A stretch of 35,550 nt of DNA from Gemmatimonadota bacterium (GTDB lineage Bacteria > Gemmatimonadota > Gemmatimonadetes > Longimicrobiales > Gaopeijiaceae): positions 1 through 35,550 of the forward strand of contig JAPPGI010000063.1 of assembly GCA_028874985.1 (NCBI GenBank), written 5' to 3'. This document shows, in pieces, positions 15,618-23,222 of the stretch. The notes below the pieces were generated by a model. It ran no database searches, was not told the origin of the DNA, and saw only the letters and a list, made by a program, of their open reading frames with translations. Position numbers and translations under genes: made by a program. Numbering within the stretch: the stretch's first letter is position 1; each line of letters opens with the position of its first letter.

Positions 15618-16793
15618 GTGACCCTCCGAATCCCGGAGGCCTACCTGCCCGGATACCTGGCGGCGCGGGAAGAGTGTCCCGAACTCGCGCATGCCTACGT
15701 CCGCCATACGACCGAGGCCGATCCGTTGGCGGACGCGGTGGCCGAGGATCTGTCGGGGCTGGCGCCGAACGAAGTCCACGCGATGCTCGCCGGGGCGTTC
15801 GACCGTCCCGGTGCGCCGCCTTCCGGCGTTCCCGAATCGCTTCGCGAGTTCCTCGCCGAGGCCGACAACGTTCCGGACTGGTACGACAGGGGACGCGCCA
15901 GGGTCGCCTCGCGGGCCTTTCTGCGCAATTCGGACATCGTCCTTTCGGCCCTCGTCGGCGGCAGCATCGTCGAGGGGTTTGGGACGCTGATCAGCAAGTC
16001 CTTCCGGATTCGCGGGCGGATCATGAACATGGGTGTGCGCCGCCTCAAGGCGAACGGAATGCAGCTCGTCGAGCAGTACCTGCCCGGCGGAATGGATCCC
16101 GGGGGCGACGGATGGAGGCTGACGCTTCGGGTTCGGCTGGTGCATGCTCAGTCCAGACGCTTACTGCTCCGGTCCGACGAGTGGGACCAGGACAGGTACG
16201 GCATGCCGATCAGCGCCGCCCACGTGCTTCTCGCCGGTGCCGCCTTTTCCGGCCGCCTCATGCGGCATGTCGCCTCGCTCGGCGGCGACTTCACGCAGAA
16301 GGAGCGTGACGCCTATGTGCACGTCTGGCGATACACCGGCCTGCTCATGGGCATTCCCGAGGCGATTCTCTTCCATGACGAAGCCTCGGCGCTGCGCGTC
16401 TTTCGAGTCGGCACGATGTGCGAGCCCCCTGCGGACGACGACGCGATCATCATGGCGAACAGCATCGTGAACAGCGCCCCCGTCATCGTCGGCGTCAGCG
16501 ACCCCGCCGAGCGCAGAAGGATGGCCCGCGTCGTGACCCAGACATCCAGGGAGTTGATCGGCGACGAAATGGCGGACACTTTCCGGTTTCCCACGCGCCG
16601 CCGGAAGGTGATTCCGTGGATGCGGTTCAAGAACCGCAGCCGGCGGATCGCGCGGAAGACCCTGCCCGGGTGGGCGGGCAAGCACGACCTGGCCCGCTTC
16701 AGGTACCTGCTGGACTTCGCGAGCTTCGACAAGCTGGAGCACTCCTACAAGCTCCCCACCTCCCTCTACGACGAGGATTCCGCGGACTGGTGA
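15618..16793 (+). CDS. DUF2236 / MpaB-Lcp-family oxygenase-like protein
   Basis: 391 residues from a GTG at 15618 with GAGGGG about 8-12 nt upstream; an in-frame TTG at 15585 is an alternative. The fold is all-helical. Family hallmarks are IVLSALVGGSIVEGFGTLIS (111-126), the central RVRLVHAQSRRLL (171-183) whose His176 fits the conserved heme-ligand position, WDQDRYGMPISAAHVLLAG (189-207), and YVHVWRYTGLLMGIPE (233-248). The family includes latex-clearing dioxygenase Lcp and the mycophenolic-acid protein MpaB, heme enzymes cleaving or oxidising unsaturated substrates. The substrate here cannot be told. There is no signal peptide, unlike secreted Lcp. It stands between two propeller genes, with no obvious operon partner. 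Confidence 0.82.
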   Translation: MTLRIPEAYLPGYLAAREECPELAHAYVRHTTEADPLADAVAEDLSGLAPNEVHAMLAGAFDRPGAPPSGVPESLREFLAEADNVPDWYDRGRARVASRAFLRNSDIVLSALVGGSIVEGFGTLISKSFRIRGRIMNMGVRRLKANGMQLVEQYLPGGMDPGGDGWRLTLRVRLVHAQSRRLLLRSDEWDQDRYGMPISAAHVLLAGAAFSGRLMRHVASLGGDFTQKERDAYVHVWRYTGLLMGIPEAILFHDEASALRVFRVGTMCEPPADDDAIIMANSIVNSAPVIVGVSDPAERRRMARVVTQTSRELIGDEMADTFRFPTRRRKVIPWMRFKNRSRRIARKTLPGWAGKHDLARFRYLLDFASFDKLEHSYKLPTSLYDEDSADW

Positions 16794-16923
16794 GCGAATC
16801 CTGACGCACCTGCCTGCCCGGCGCCTCGCCGCTCTTGCCTCTCGCGCTGGTTCGTCCACTGACCCCGGACCACATCACGAACCCGGGCGGCGGACCGGGA
16901 TTTCAGCCATATTCAGTACCGTC

Positions 16924-18111
16924 ATGACCCGTCATTCCCCAGCCCTCGCCCTGTCCGTCCTCTGCGCCGCCGCCTGCGCGGACGTCCCGCACGCGGACTC
17001 CCCCCCGCATGCCGGCCGTCTCTACGACAGCGCCGGCGTCCGCATCGCCGAGAACCCCCGCCCCCCCGCCGGATCCCGGCTCGGCTGGGAGATCGGCCCG
17101 GAACCCACCCTGACGATCGGGGCCGCCAACGGCGAGGCCCCCTACCGCTTCGACCGCGTCGGAATGGCCGCCACCCTCCCCGACGGGAGCATCGTCGTCG
17201 CGGAAGGCTGGTCTAACGAGGTGCGGAAGTTCGATGCCGAGGGCGGGCACCTGGCGAGCTGGGGAGAGTACGGGACAGGTCCGGGCGAGTTCGACGAGCT
17301 GTACGGGGTCGCGCGGTGGCGGGGCGATTCGATCGCCGCGTGGGACCGCTTTCCCTACCGCGGCGTGGCGATCTTCGACGCCGAGGGCAACCTGGGCCGC
17401 ATGGTCGCGCTGGGAATGGGTGGTCCCGACAGGAGCATCTCGATACTTCGCGGAGGATCGTTTCTCGCCGACCATTGGATTCACGACCATGGTCTCCACG
17501 GCGACGATGAGTCCGAATTGATGGTTCAGGAACAGGTCTTCGAGATCCGGGACGCCGATGGCGCGAGGACCGCGTCTCTGGCCGCGCTCCCCGGCCGCGA
17601 GTTCTTCCATTTCGACAACCGGGGGATGCCGGTGGAGATGGACGTCGCCTTCTCGCGCTCTGTGCACGCGGCCGCGTGGCGCGAACTGGCTCTGGTGAGT
17701 CCCGATCACAGGTACGAACTCCGTGCATACGCGGCCGACGGCGCGCTGCGCCGCATCGTGCGGGTGCACCACGCCCCGGTTCCGGTGACGGATTCGCTCG
17801 TCGAGCTCGCCCGGGAGCAGTGGGGAGCCCGCGACCGGTTCGACGGGATGCCCCTGCCCGAAACCCTCCCCGCCTTCGCCACGGTCATGGCGGACGCTCT
17901 GGACCATCTGTGGGTCAGGGAATACCCCGTGCCGGGACGGGAGACTCCAGCTCCGGTGTGGACGGTCTTCGATCCGGAGGGCCGGGTGCTCGGGTTCGTC
18001 GAGACGCCGCCGCGCTTGCTGGTGTACGAGATCGGGGCCGATTACGTGCTGGGCCGGTGGTTCGGGGAGCCGGGGGTCGCGCAGGTGCAGGTGTGGCCGC
18101 TGCGGCGATAG
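16924..18111 (+). CDS. 6-bladed beta-propeller lipoprotein
   Basis: 395 residues, ATG at 16924; the ribosome site is weak. The lipoprotein signal LALSVLCAAAC has its lipid Cys at 18. The mature start carries the family's LYDSAGVRIAENPRP signature, then IGPEPTLTIG. Propeller strands follow: ATLPDGSIVVAEGWSNEVRK, FDAEGGHLASWGEYGTGPGEF, GVAIFDAEGNLGRMVAL, YELRAYAADGALRRIVRVHH, ALDHLWVREYPVPG and VFDPEGRVLGFVETP. It is membrane-anchored on the periplasmic or outer face and probably binds a ligand; none is known. It is the third member of this type in the window and is complete. The next gene starts 75 nt later on the same strand, so it could share transcription with the ankyrin operon. Confidence 0.85.
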   Translation: MTRHSPALALSVLCAAACADVPHADSPPHAGRLYDSAGVRIAENPRPPAGSRLGWEIGPEPTLTIGAANGEAPYRFDRVGMAATLPDGSIVVAEGWSNEVRKFDAEGGHLASWGEYGTGPGEFDELYGVARWRGDSIAAWDRFPYRGVAIFDAEGNLGRMVALGMGGPDRSISILRGGSFLADHWIHDHGLHGDDESELMVQEQVFEIRDADGARTASLAALPGREFFHFDNRGMPVEMDVAFSRSVHAAAWRELALVSPDHRYELRAYAADGALRRIVRVHHAPVPVTDSLVELAREQWGARDRFDGMPLPETLPAFATVMADALDHLWVREYPVPGRETPAPVWTVFDPEGRVLGFVETPPRLLVYEIGADYVLGRWFGEPGVAQVQVWPLRR

Positions 18112-18186
18112 AGCGCTTTGGTGCGGGCCGGTTGGGAATGAGCTAGACTGAAGGCGCACGAGGACCTCAGCCAGAGGTGAATCGCG

Positions 18187-19470
18187 ATGAAGGCTCGAAC
18201 CAAGCGCCGAATAACCGAGACGGTCGTTGGCCTGTTTTCGGTGGCTGCGGTGGTCCTTACGTTCAAGATATTCGTGATTCCGGCGACGCGGGGGGAGAAG
18301 GTACGGTTGCGGTTCACGCTGGTGAATCCCGATACCATGGGCGGGGAGACGATTCGAACAGGTAGCGGAGGCCTCGAACCGTCGAAGCCACCGCACCGCG
18401 GCGCACGATCCGGTATCCCGGCAGCGTTGGCGGGCCTGCGGCTGCCGTCCGACCCCGATGAGTTGCCGGACGTCCTGATTTCGAGACGCATTTCGATCTT
18501 TCGGATTCTCGAGCGGGCCTGTCCTGCCGACCACGAGTGGGTTCGCAGAGCGCTGTCCGCCCTTGAGCACCGTGCCGAATCCGACACCCTGGTCAGAAAG
18601 GAACTGAGACGGTCATATGGAAACCGTGTCCTTTCCGGAGAAATCTGCGCGAGTGATCTGGACGGCTTCGAGGCCTGGCTTCGACGACAGCTCCGGAGAG
18701 GTTGGGAAGACGGCCTGCTGGGTGATTCGGCGGCTCCCGGCCACTACGGCCTGTTGATGTACCTTTCAACATCCGACGACGCGGCTTCGCGGGAAGTTGT
18801 TCAAGGCATCGCGAAAGACGGCACCGTCGCACACTATTGGCGCGACCTTGCCGCGCGGTTCATGGTTGAGCAGCACTATGGTTCCGTCCCCGACGGCACG
18901 GACCCTCGCTATATGGAAGTCGTCCAGTCGGTCTTGCTGGATCTGGCGGCATCGGCTCCACCATTGCCGGAACTCGAGCGCTACCATCTCCAATGGCTCG
19001 ACATGGTCCTCGATCCCGATGACCCGTTCTTCACCGAATATGAGGACGTATTTCGGCATGTCGGTCGTCCGCTGCCGGAATGGTGGTCGCGGAGGGGCGG
19101 GAAAGCGATCGCCCGCGGTCCGAAAAGCGAAGGTGCGGGCGTTGTTAGGACGGATAGCTGTGTCAGCGCTCCGGCCAGACAGCTGAGCGATTCGGGTCTT
19201 GTGAGCAACATGATGACTCGCTACCGGCCGGATGGCACGAAACGCGACGGTGTCGGCGGCACCGCGGTGCTGCATCTGAAGGTCGATGTCGGCGGCCGGG
19301 TGACACAGGCGGAAATTGGCGAAAGCAGCGGGCATCGAGGCCTGGATACGGCGTCCGTGTGGACGGCCCGTTGGATACGGTTCGAGCCCGCGGTATCGTG
19401 CGGTTCCCCGATTGACGCCGAGATCACGTATACGTTGCGGTGGGCCGAATGGAACAGGGGAGACTCATGA
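18187..19470 (+). CDS. Inner-membrane protein with C-terminal TonB (energy-transducer) domain
   Basis: 427 residues with GAGGTG 9 nt before the ATG. One N-terminal membrane helix lies at about residues 11-31 after a basic KARTKRR start, giving an N-in, C-periplasm topology. The middle (about 95-300) is helical and unrecognised, not the usual Pro-rich TonB spacer. The C-terminal ~85 residues fit TonB_C: GTAVLHLKVDVGGRVTQAEI, SSGHRGLDTAS, IRFEPAVSCGSPID, ITYTLRW. Such domains contact outer-membrane TonB-dependent partners or act in envelope sensing. Its TGA overlaps the ATG of the lipoprotein gene by 4 nt, followed 20 nt later by the first giant ankyrin gene, so it heads that operon. No ExbB/ExbD genes are seen nearby. 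Confidence 0.78.
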   Translation: MKARTKRRITETVVGLFSVAAVVLTFKIFVIPATRGEKVRLRFTLVNPDTMGGETIRTGSGGLEPSKPPHRGARSGIPAALAGLRLPSDPDELPDVLISRRISIFRILERACPADHEWVRRALSALEHRAESDTLVRKELRRSYGNRVLSGEICASDLDGFEAWLRRQLRRGWEDGLLGDSAAPGHYGLLMYLSTSDDAASREVVQGIAKDGTVAHYWRDLAARFMVEQHYGSVPDGTDPRYMEVVQSVLLDLAASAPPLPELERYHLQWLDMVLDPDDPFFTEYEDVFRHVGRPLPEWWSRRGGKAIARGPKSEGAGVVRTDSCVSAPARQLSDSGLVSNMMTRYRPDGTKRDGVGGTAVLHLKVDVGGRVTQAEIGESSGHRGLDTASVWTARWIRFEPAVSCGSPIDAEITYTLRWAEWNRGDS

Positions 19471-19934
19471 ACGTTGCTCCTCAGCCCAATCGCGCTGCTA
19501 TTGGCCCCTCGTCGCTCCTTGCCAGCCCGGCGCCTCGCCGCTCTCGGTGCTCGCGGGGCCCTATCCACGGACTGCTGGTCTTTGCTGCCGCGTCGCTGCT
19601 CAGCTCGTGTGCCTGGCATTCCGCCCAAACGCAGCAGGAGAGCGACGTGGTGGTTGTCATTCGGAACAACAATACGAGGCCGGTCAGGATTTTCGCCGCC
19701 CCCGAGTTCCTTCGCGGAGCCGGGACCACCATTCATGAGATCTTCGTCGGAACCGTCCTCGGGAACAGCACCGGGACCTTCCCCCTGAAATGGCCGTTCA
19801 ACACGATTCATGTTCGTGGTGAGATTCAGGGTGGGAAGCGGATCCTATGGGATATGAACGCCGTGAAACCCGGGGACACCTGGACGTACCAGGTGCGAGC
19901 GAGATTATCGGGGGGACGGGAGAACCGGATTTGA
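19467..19934 (+). CDS. Small lipoprotein in the ankyrin operon
   Basis: 155 residues. The ATG at 19467 overlaps the previous stop (ATGA), with GGGGAG 5-6 nt upstream. An unusually long basic N-region precedes the hydrophobic stretch GLLVFAAASLLSSC, a good lipobox with Cys48. The mature ~107 residues form a likely small beta-sandwich: VVVVIRNNNTRPVRIFAA, IHEIFVGTVLGNSTGTFPL, IHVRGEIQGGKRILW, VKPGDTWTYQVRA. The pattern of N-x-N, a GTV strand and a PGDT ending recurs in small uncharacterised lipoproteins of this bacterial group. Its position between the TonB-C protein and the ankyrin genes suggests it works in the same envelope process. Confidence 0.75.
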   Translation: MNVAPQPNRAAIGPSSLLASPAPRRSRCSRGPIHGLLVFAAASLLSSCAWHSAQTQQESDVVVVIRNNNTRPVRIFAAPEFLRGAGTTIHEIFVGTVLGNSTGTFPLKWPFNTIHVRGEIQGGKRILWDMNAVKPGDTWTYQVRARLSGGRENRI

Positions 19935-19943
19935 GAACATACC

Positions 19944-19948
19944 GGAGG
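19944..19948 (+). promoter_or_regulatory. Ribosome binding site fixing a TTG start
   Basis: GGAGG lies 6 nt before TTG at 19955. The longer in-frame reading from 19847 would overlap the lipoprotein gene and put about 36 non-signal residues before the signal peptide, so the TTG is preferred. Confidence 0.6.
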
Positions 19949-19954
19949 TGCCCT

Positions 19955-22900
19955 TTGATCACGGGCAAACACCTGTCGGCGTTCGCCGTCCCGTCGCTGT
20001 TCCTGGCGGGCGCGGTGTCCGCGCAGCCGCCTTGGCAGCCGCCCTGCAGGGACTGGAACACGTCCGGCTTCTTCGGCCACGCGACACCCGAGACCGTCGC
20101 GGCGTGTCTGGCCGCCGGCGCGGAGGTGAACGCCCGCACCGGTGAGGACCGGGGTTTCGACAGCCGCACAACCGCCCTGCACCTCGCGTTGCGATACCTC
20201 GCCGACCCCGGGACGATCACGGTGCTGCTGGCCGCCGGAGCCGACGTACACGCGGGCGACCCGCACGGGGCGACCCCTTTGCATGTGGCGGCCGCCCACT
20301 ACCGCAACCCCCGTGTCATAGCCGAGCTGGTCGAGGCCGGTGCGGAGGTGAACGCCCGGGACGACTCCGCGAATACGCCGCTGCACGCCGCGAGGTCCAA
20401 CCTGCACCCCGGCGTTGCGCACCGCCTGCTGGAGCTGGGAGCCGACCGCGCGGCCCGCAACGACCGCGGCCGGATAGCCGATCCGATGAGCTGCGAGCAC
20501 TGGAACACGGAGTGGTTCGCCCGCACCGCCACGCCCGAGGCCTGGGCCGCCTGCCTCGATGCGGGTGCGGGCGCGAACGGGAAGGGAGGTCGCGGCAACA
20601 CTCCGCTGCTCCTTGCCACCATGCAGGGCGTCGGTGGAACGCTCGGGGCGCCGGCGGGCATGGGACCTGCGGTCGTGACGCTGTTGTTGGAAGCGGGTGC
20701 GGATGTGAACGCGCGAAACGCGCGGGGAGACACCCCTATCCTCCACGCCGCCGCCGGCCTGATGGACCCGGTCTCGTGGACCGAATCGACTCCCGGTCCG
20801 GGCATTGTCTCCGCGCTCCTCGAAGCCGGGGCGGATGTGAGCGTCCGCAACAACGAGGGCGTGACCCCCCTCCACCTGGCCGCGGCCCTGGAGGGGTCCG
20901 AGACCGTGGCGATGCTGCTGAAGGCTGGGGCGGACGTGAACGCGGCTGTCGCGGAGGGAAAGGGCTGGTTCCAGCTCTTCGTCCCGGGCACGACCCCGCT
21001 CCACCTCGCGGCGGGGTCGGAGGAACGCGAGACCGTGGCATTGCTACTCGAAGCCGGTGCGGAAGTGCACGCGCAGGACTCCCGAGGCAACACGCCGGTG
21101 CTGCTGGCGGCCGGAGGAGGGTTCCGGGACCCAGCCGTTCTCGAGGCACTCGTGGAGGTGGGCGCGGACGTGAGCGACCGGGACGGGAACGGTGCCACCG
21201 TCCTGCTGCGTGCTCTCGGCGGTGGGCCGCCGGGGGAGTCCCCTGCCGGCCGGGTCACCGATGTCGTCGGCCGGCTCCTGGAACTGGGAGCGGACCCCAA
21301 CGCGCGGGACTCCCGGGGCCGGACCCCGCTGATCAGGGCCGCCGGTCTCGGCGGCATCGCCGAAGTCGCTTCGATCCTGCTGGACGCCGGTGCGGACGTG
21401 AACGCCCGGACCCATGATGGCGAAGCGCCCATGCACCGGGCGGCGCGCTCCGGAGTGCCCGCGGTGATAGGGATTCTGGTCGGGGCCGGGGCGGAGTTGG
21501 ACGCCCGGGACGACCGCGGCGAGACGCCGCTGCACCGGGCGGTCAGGGCGAGGATGCCCGCCAACGTGACCGCGCTCATCGAGGCAGGCGCGGATGTGCA
21601 CATCCGACCGCCGCACGGCGACACGCCCCTCCACCGGGCGGCGATGATGCCACCGGGGTCGATCGATCCGGCAGCGCCCCCGCACGCCGACACGGCCATG
21701 GTAGCCGCTCTGGTGGGGGCGGGCGCGGACCCCGATGGACGCAACGACCGCGGCGAGACGCCGCTGCACGTGGCCGTGCGGAACCGACACCGGCCGGTGG
21801 CCGACAAGCTCCTGGCGCTGGGGGCCGACCCGTTGGCGGAAGACGATCTCGGCCGCACGCCCCGCCCCATGGTATGCGACTGGACGGATTTCGGTTTCTT
21901 CCGCCGTGCACACTGGGAGAGCGTGCTCGGCTGTCTGCGGGCGGGAGCGGACGTACATGACCGGAACGACCACGGTGAAACGCCCCTCCATGCTCTGGCC
22001 CGGGATGTGAGATCGAAGGACTACCCCGCCGCAAGGGTGGTTGGCGCGTTCGTCGGGGCGGGCGCGGACGTGAACGCCCGCGATCACAGGGGCGATACTC
22101 CCCTGCACGAGTCGATGTATTGGGAGGCGCGGGTTGACGGAATCCGCGTCGCGGCCGCGCTTCTGGACGCCGGCGCGGACGTAGACGCCCGCAACGACGG
22201 GGGATTGACGCCGCTGCACCGGGTCGCGTGGCGTTTTCGCCGAGATGCCGCCATGGTATCCCTGCTGGCGGAGGCCGGGGCGGCCATACACGCGACCGAT
22301 GCCGCCGGGCGCACCGCCATGCATTGGGCGCTTCAGGCGGACAACCCGGCCGTCGCGGCCAGGCTGCTCGAACTCGGAGCCGATGTCGCCGCGCGGGACG
22401 ACTCGGGCAACGTGGCCGATCCCGCCAGTTGCCGGTGGTGGCCCACGGGCGCCTTCTTTCACATCGCTCCGACAAGCGCCGTCGCCGCCTGTATCGCGGC
22501 CGGGGCGGATGTGAACGTCCGGCCGGAGGATCGAGGCGGGGGCCTGCCTCCGGGCTCCACACCCCTGCACTTCGCGGCGGCATGGGCCCGGGATCCCGCG
22601 GTCATCTCCCTCCTGGTCGAGGCCGGGGCCGACGTGAACGCCCGGAACGACAGAGACTATTCACCCCTCCACGTGGCCGCGCGCGTGAACGACAACCCCG
22701 AAGTGATCACGGCCCTGATCGGGGCGGGCGCCGAGCTTGAGGCGTGGGCGAAGGGCTTCAGCATCGACTGGGGGTGGGACGAGACGCCGCTGCACGAAGC
22801 GGCGGGCGGCAACGAGAACCCCGCCGTGGTCGCCGCGCTGCTCGAAGCCGGTGCGCATGTGGATGTGCGGCGCAACGACCGGGGCCGCACCCCGCTGCAC

Positions 22901-23188
22901 CGGGCCGCGCACGAGAACCCGAACCCGGCGGTTGCCGCGCTGCTGATCAGGGCCGGGGCGGACGTCAACGCCCGTGGGAACTTCTGGGACGAGAGCGGCG
23001 GCGGGGTTCGGCGGGACCGGACACCGCTGCATGCGGCGGCGATGCGGAATCCCGCCGTATTCATGATTCTGCTCGAGGCGGGTGCCGATCCGGCTGCCGT
23101 GGACGGGTATGGGAAGACCCCGATGGACTACGCCGGGGAGGGCAGGGCGCTCAGGGAGCTGGAGGTGGTGAAGCGCTCCGGTCATTGA
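19955..23188 (+). CDS. Giant exported ankyrin-repeat protein, intact four-block type with Cys caps
   Basis: 1077 residues from TTG 19955. A signal peptide (LSAFAVPSLFLAGAVSA, cut before QPP) is followed by about 25 ankyrin repeats in four blocks. Each block opens with a two-cysteine cap: first cysteines at about residues 31, 180, 641 and 826, with x19, x19, x18 and x19 to the second. Typical caps read CRDWNTSGFFGHAT and CEHWNTEWFARTAT, then AACL-AGA. These eight are the only cysteines in the mature protein. Inserts include a Trp-rich finger (EAWAKGFSIDWGWDETPLH) late in block four. The C-terminus is TPMDYA...LEVVKRSGH. It is the only undamaged member of the tandem set 19955-33035. It is presumably a periplasmic or secreted protein-binding solenoid; partner unknown. 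Confidence 0.9.
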   Translation: MITGKHLSAFAVPSLFLAGAVSAQPPWQPPCRDWNTSGFFGHATPETVAACLAAGAEVNARTGEDRGFDSRTTALHLALRYLADPGTITVLLAAGADVHAGDPHGATPLHVAAAHYRNPRVIAELVEAGAEVNARDDSANTPLHAARSNLHPGVAHRLLELGADRAARNDRGRIADPMSCEHWNTEWFARTATPEAWAACLDAGAGANGKGGRGNTPLLLATMQGVGGTLGAPAGMGPAVVTLLLEAGADVNARNARGDTPILHAAAGLMDPVSWTESTPGPGIVSALLEAGADVSVRNNEGVTPLHLAAALEGSETVAMLLKAGADVNAAVAEGKGWFQLFVPGTTPLHLAAGSEERETVALLLEAGAEVHAQDSRGNTPVLLAAGGGFRDPAVLEALVEVGADVSDRDGNGATVLLRALGGGPPGESPAGRVTDVVGRLLELGADPNARDSRGRTPLIRAAGLGGIAEVASILLDAGADVNARTHDGEAPMHRAARSGVPAVIGILVGAGAELDARDDRGETPLHRAVRARMPANVTALIEAGADVHIRPPHGDTPLHRAAMMPPGSIDPAAPPHADTAMVAALVGAGADPDGRNDRGETPLHVAVRNRHRPVADKLLALGADPLAEDDLGRTPRPMVCDWTDFGFFRRAHWESVLGCLRAGADVHDRNDHGETPLHALARDVRSKDYPAARVVGAFVGAGADVNARDHRGDTPLHESMYWEARVDGIRVAAALLDAGADVDARNDGGLTPLHRVAWRFRRDAAMVSLLAEAGAAIHATDAAGRTAMHWALQADNPAVAARLLELGADVAARDDSGNVADPASCRWWPTGAFFHIAPTSAVAACIAAGADVNVRPEDRGGGLPPGSTPLHFAAAWARDPAVISLLVEAGADVNARNDRDYSPLHVAARVNDNPEVITALIGAGAELEAWAKGFSIDWGWDETPLHEAAGGNENPAVVAALLEAGAHVDVRRNDRGRTPLHRAAHENPNPAVAALLIRAGADVNARGNFWDESGGGVRRDRTPLHAAAMRNPAVFMILLEAGADPAAVDGYGKTPMDYAGEGRALRELEVVKRSGH

Positions 23189-23222
23189 CGGGTGCCGGAT
23201 CGCGGCACATCCTTCGGAGGCG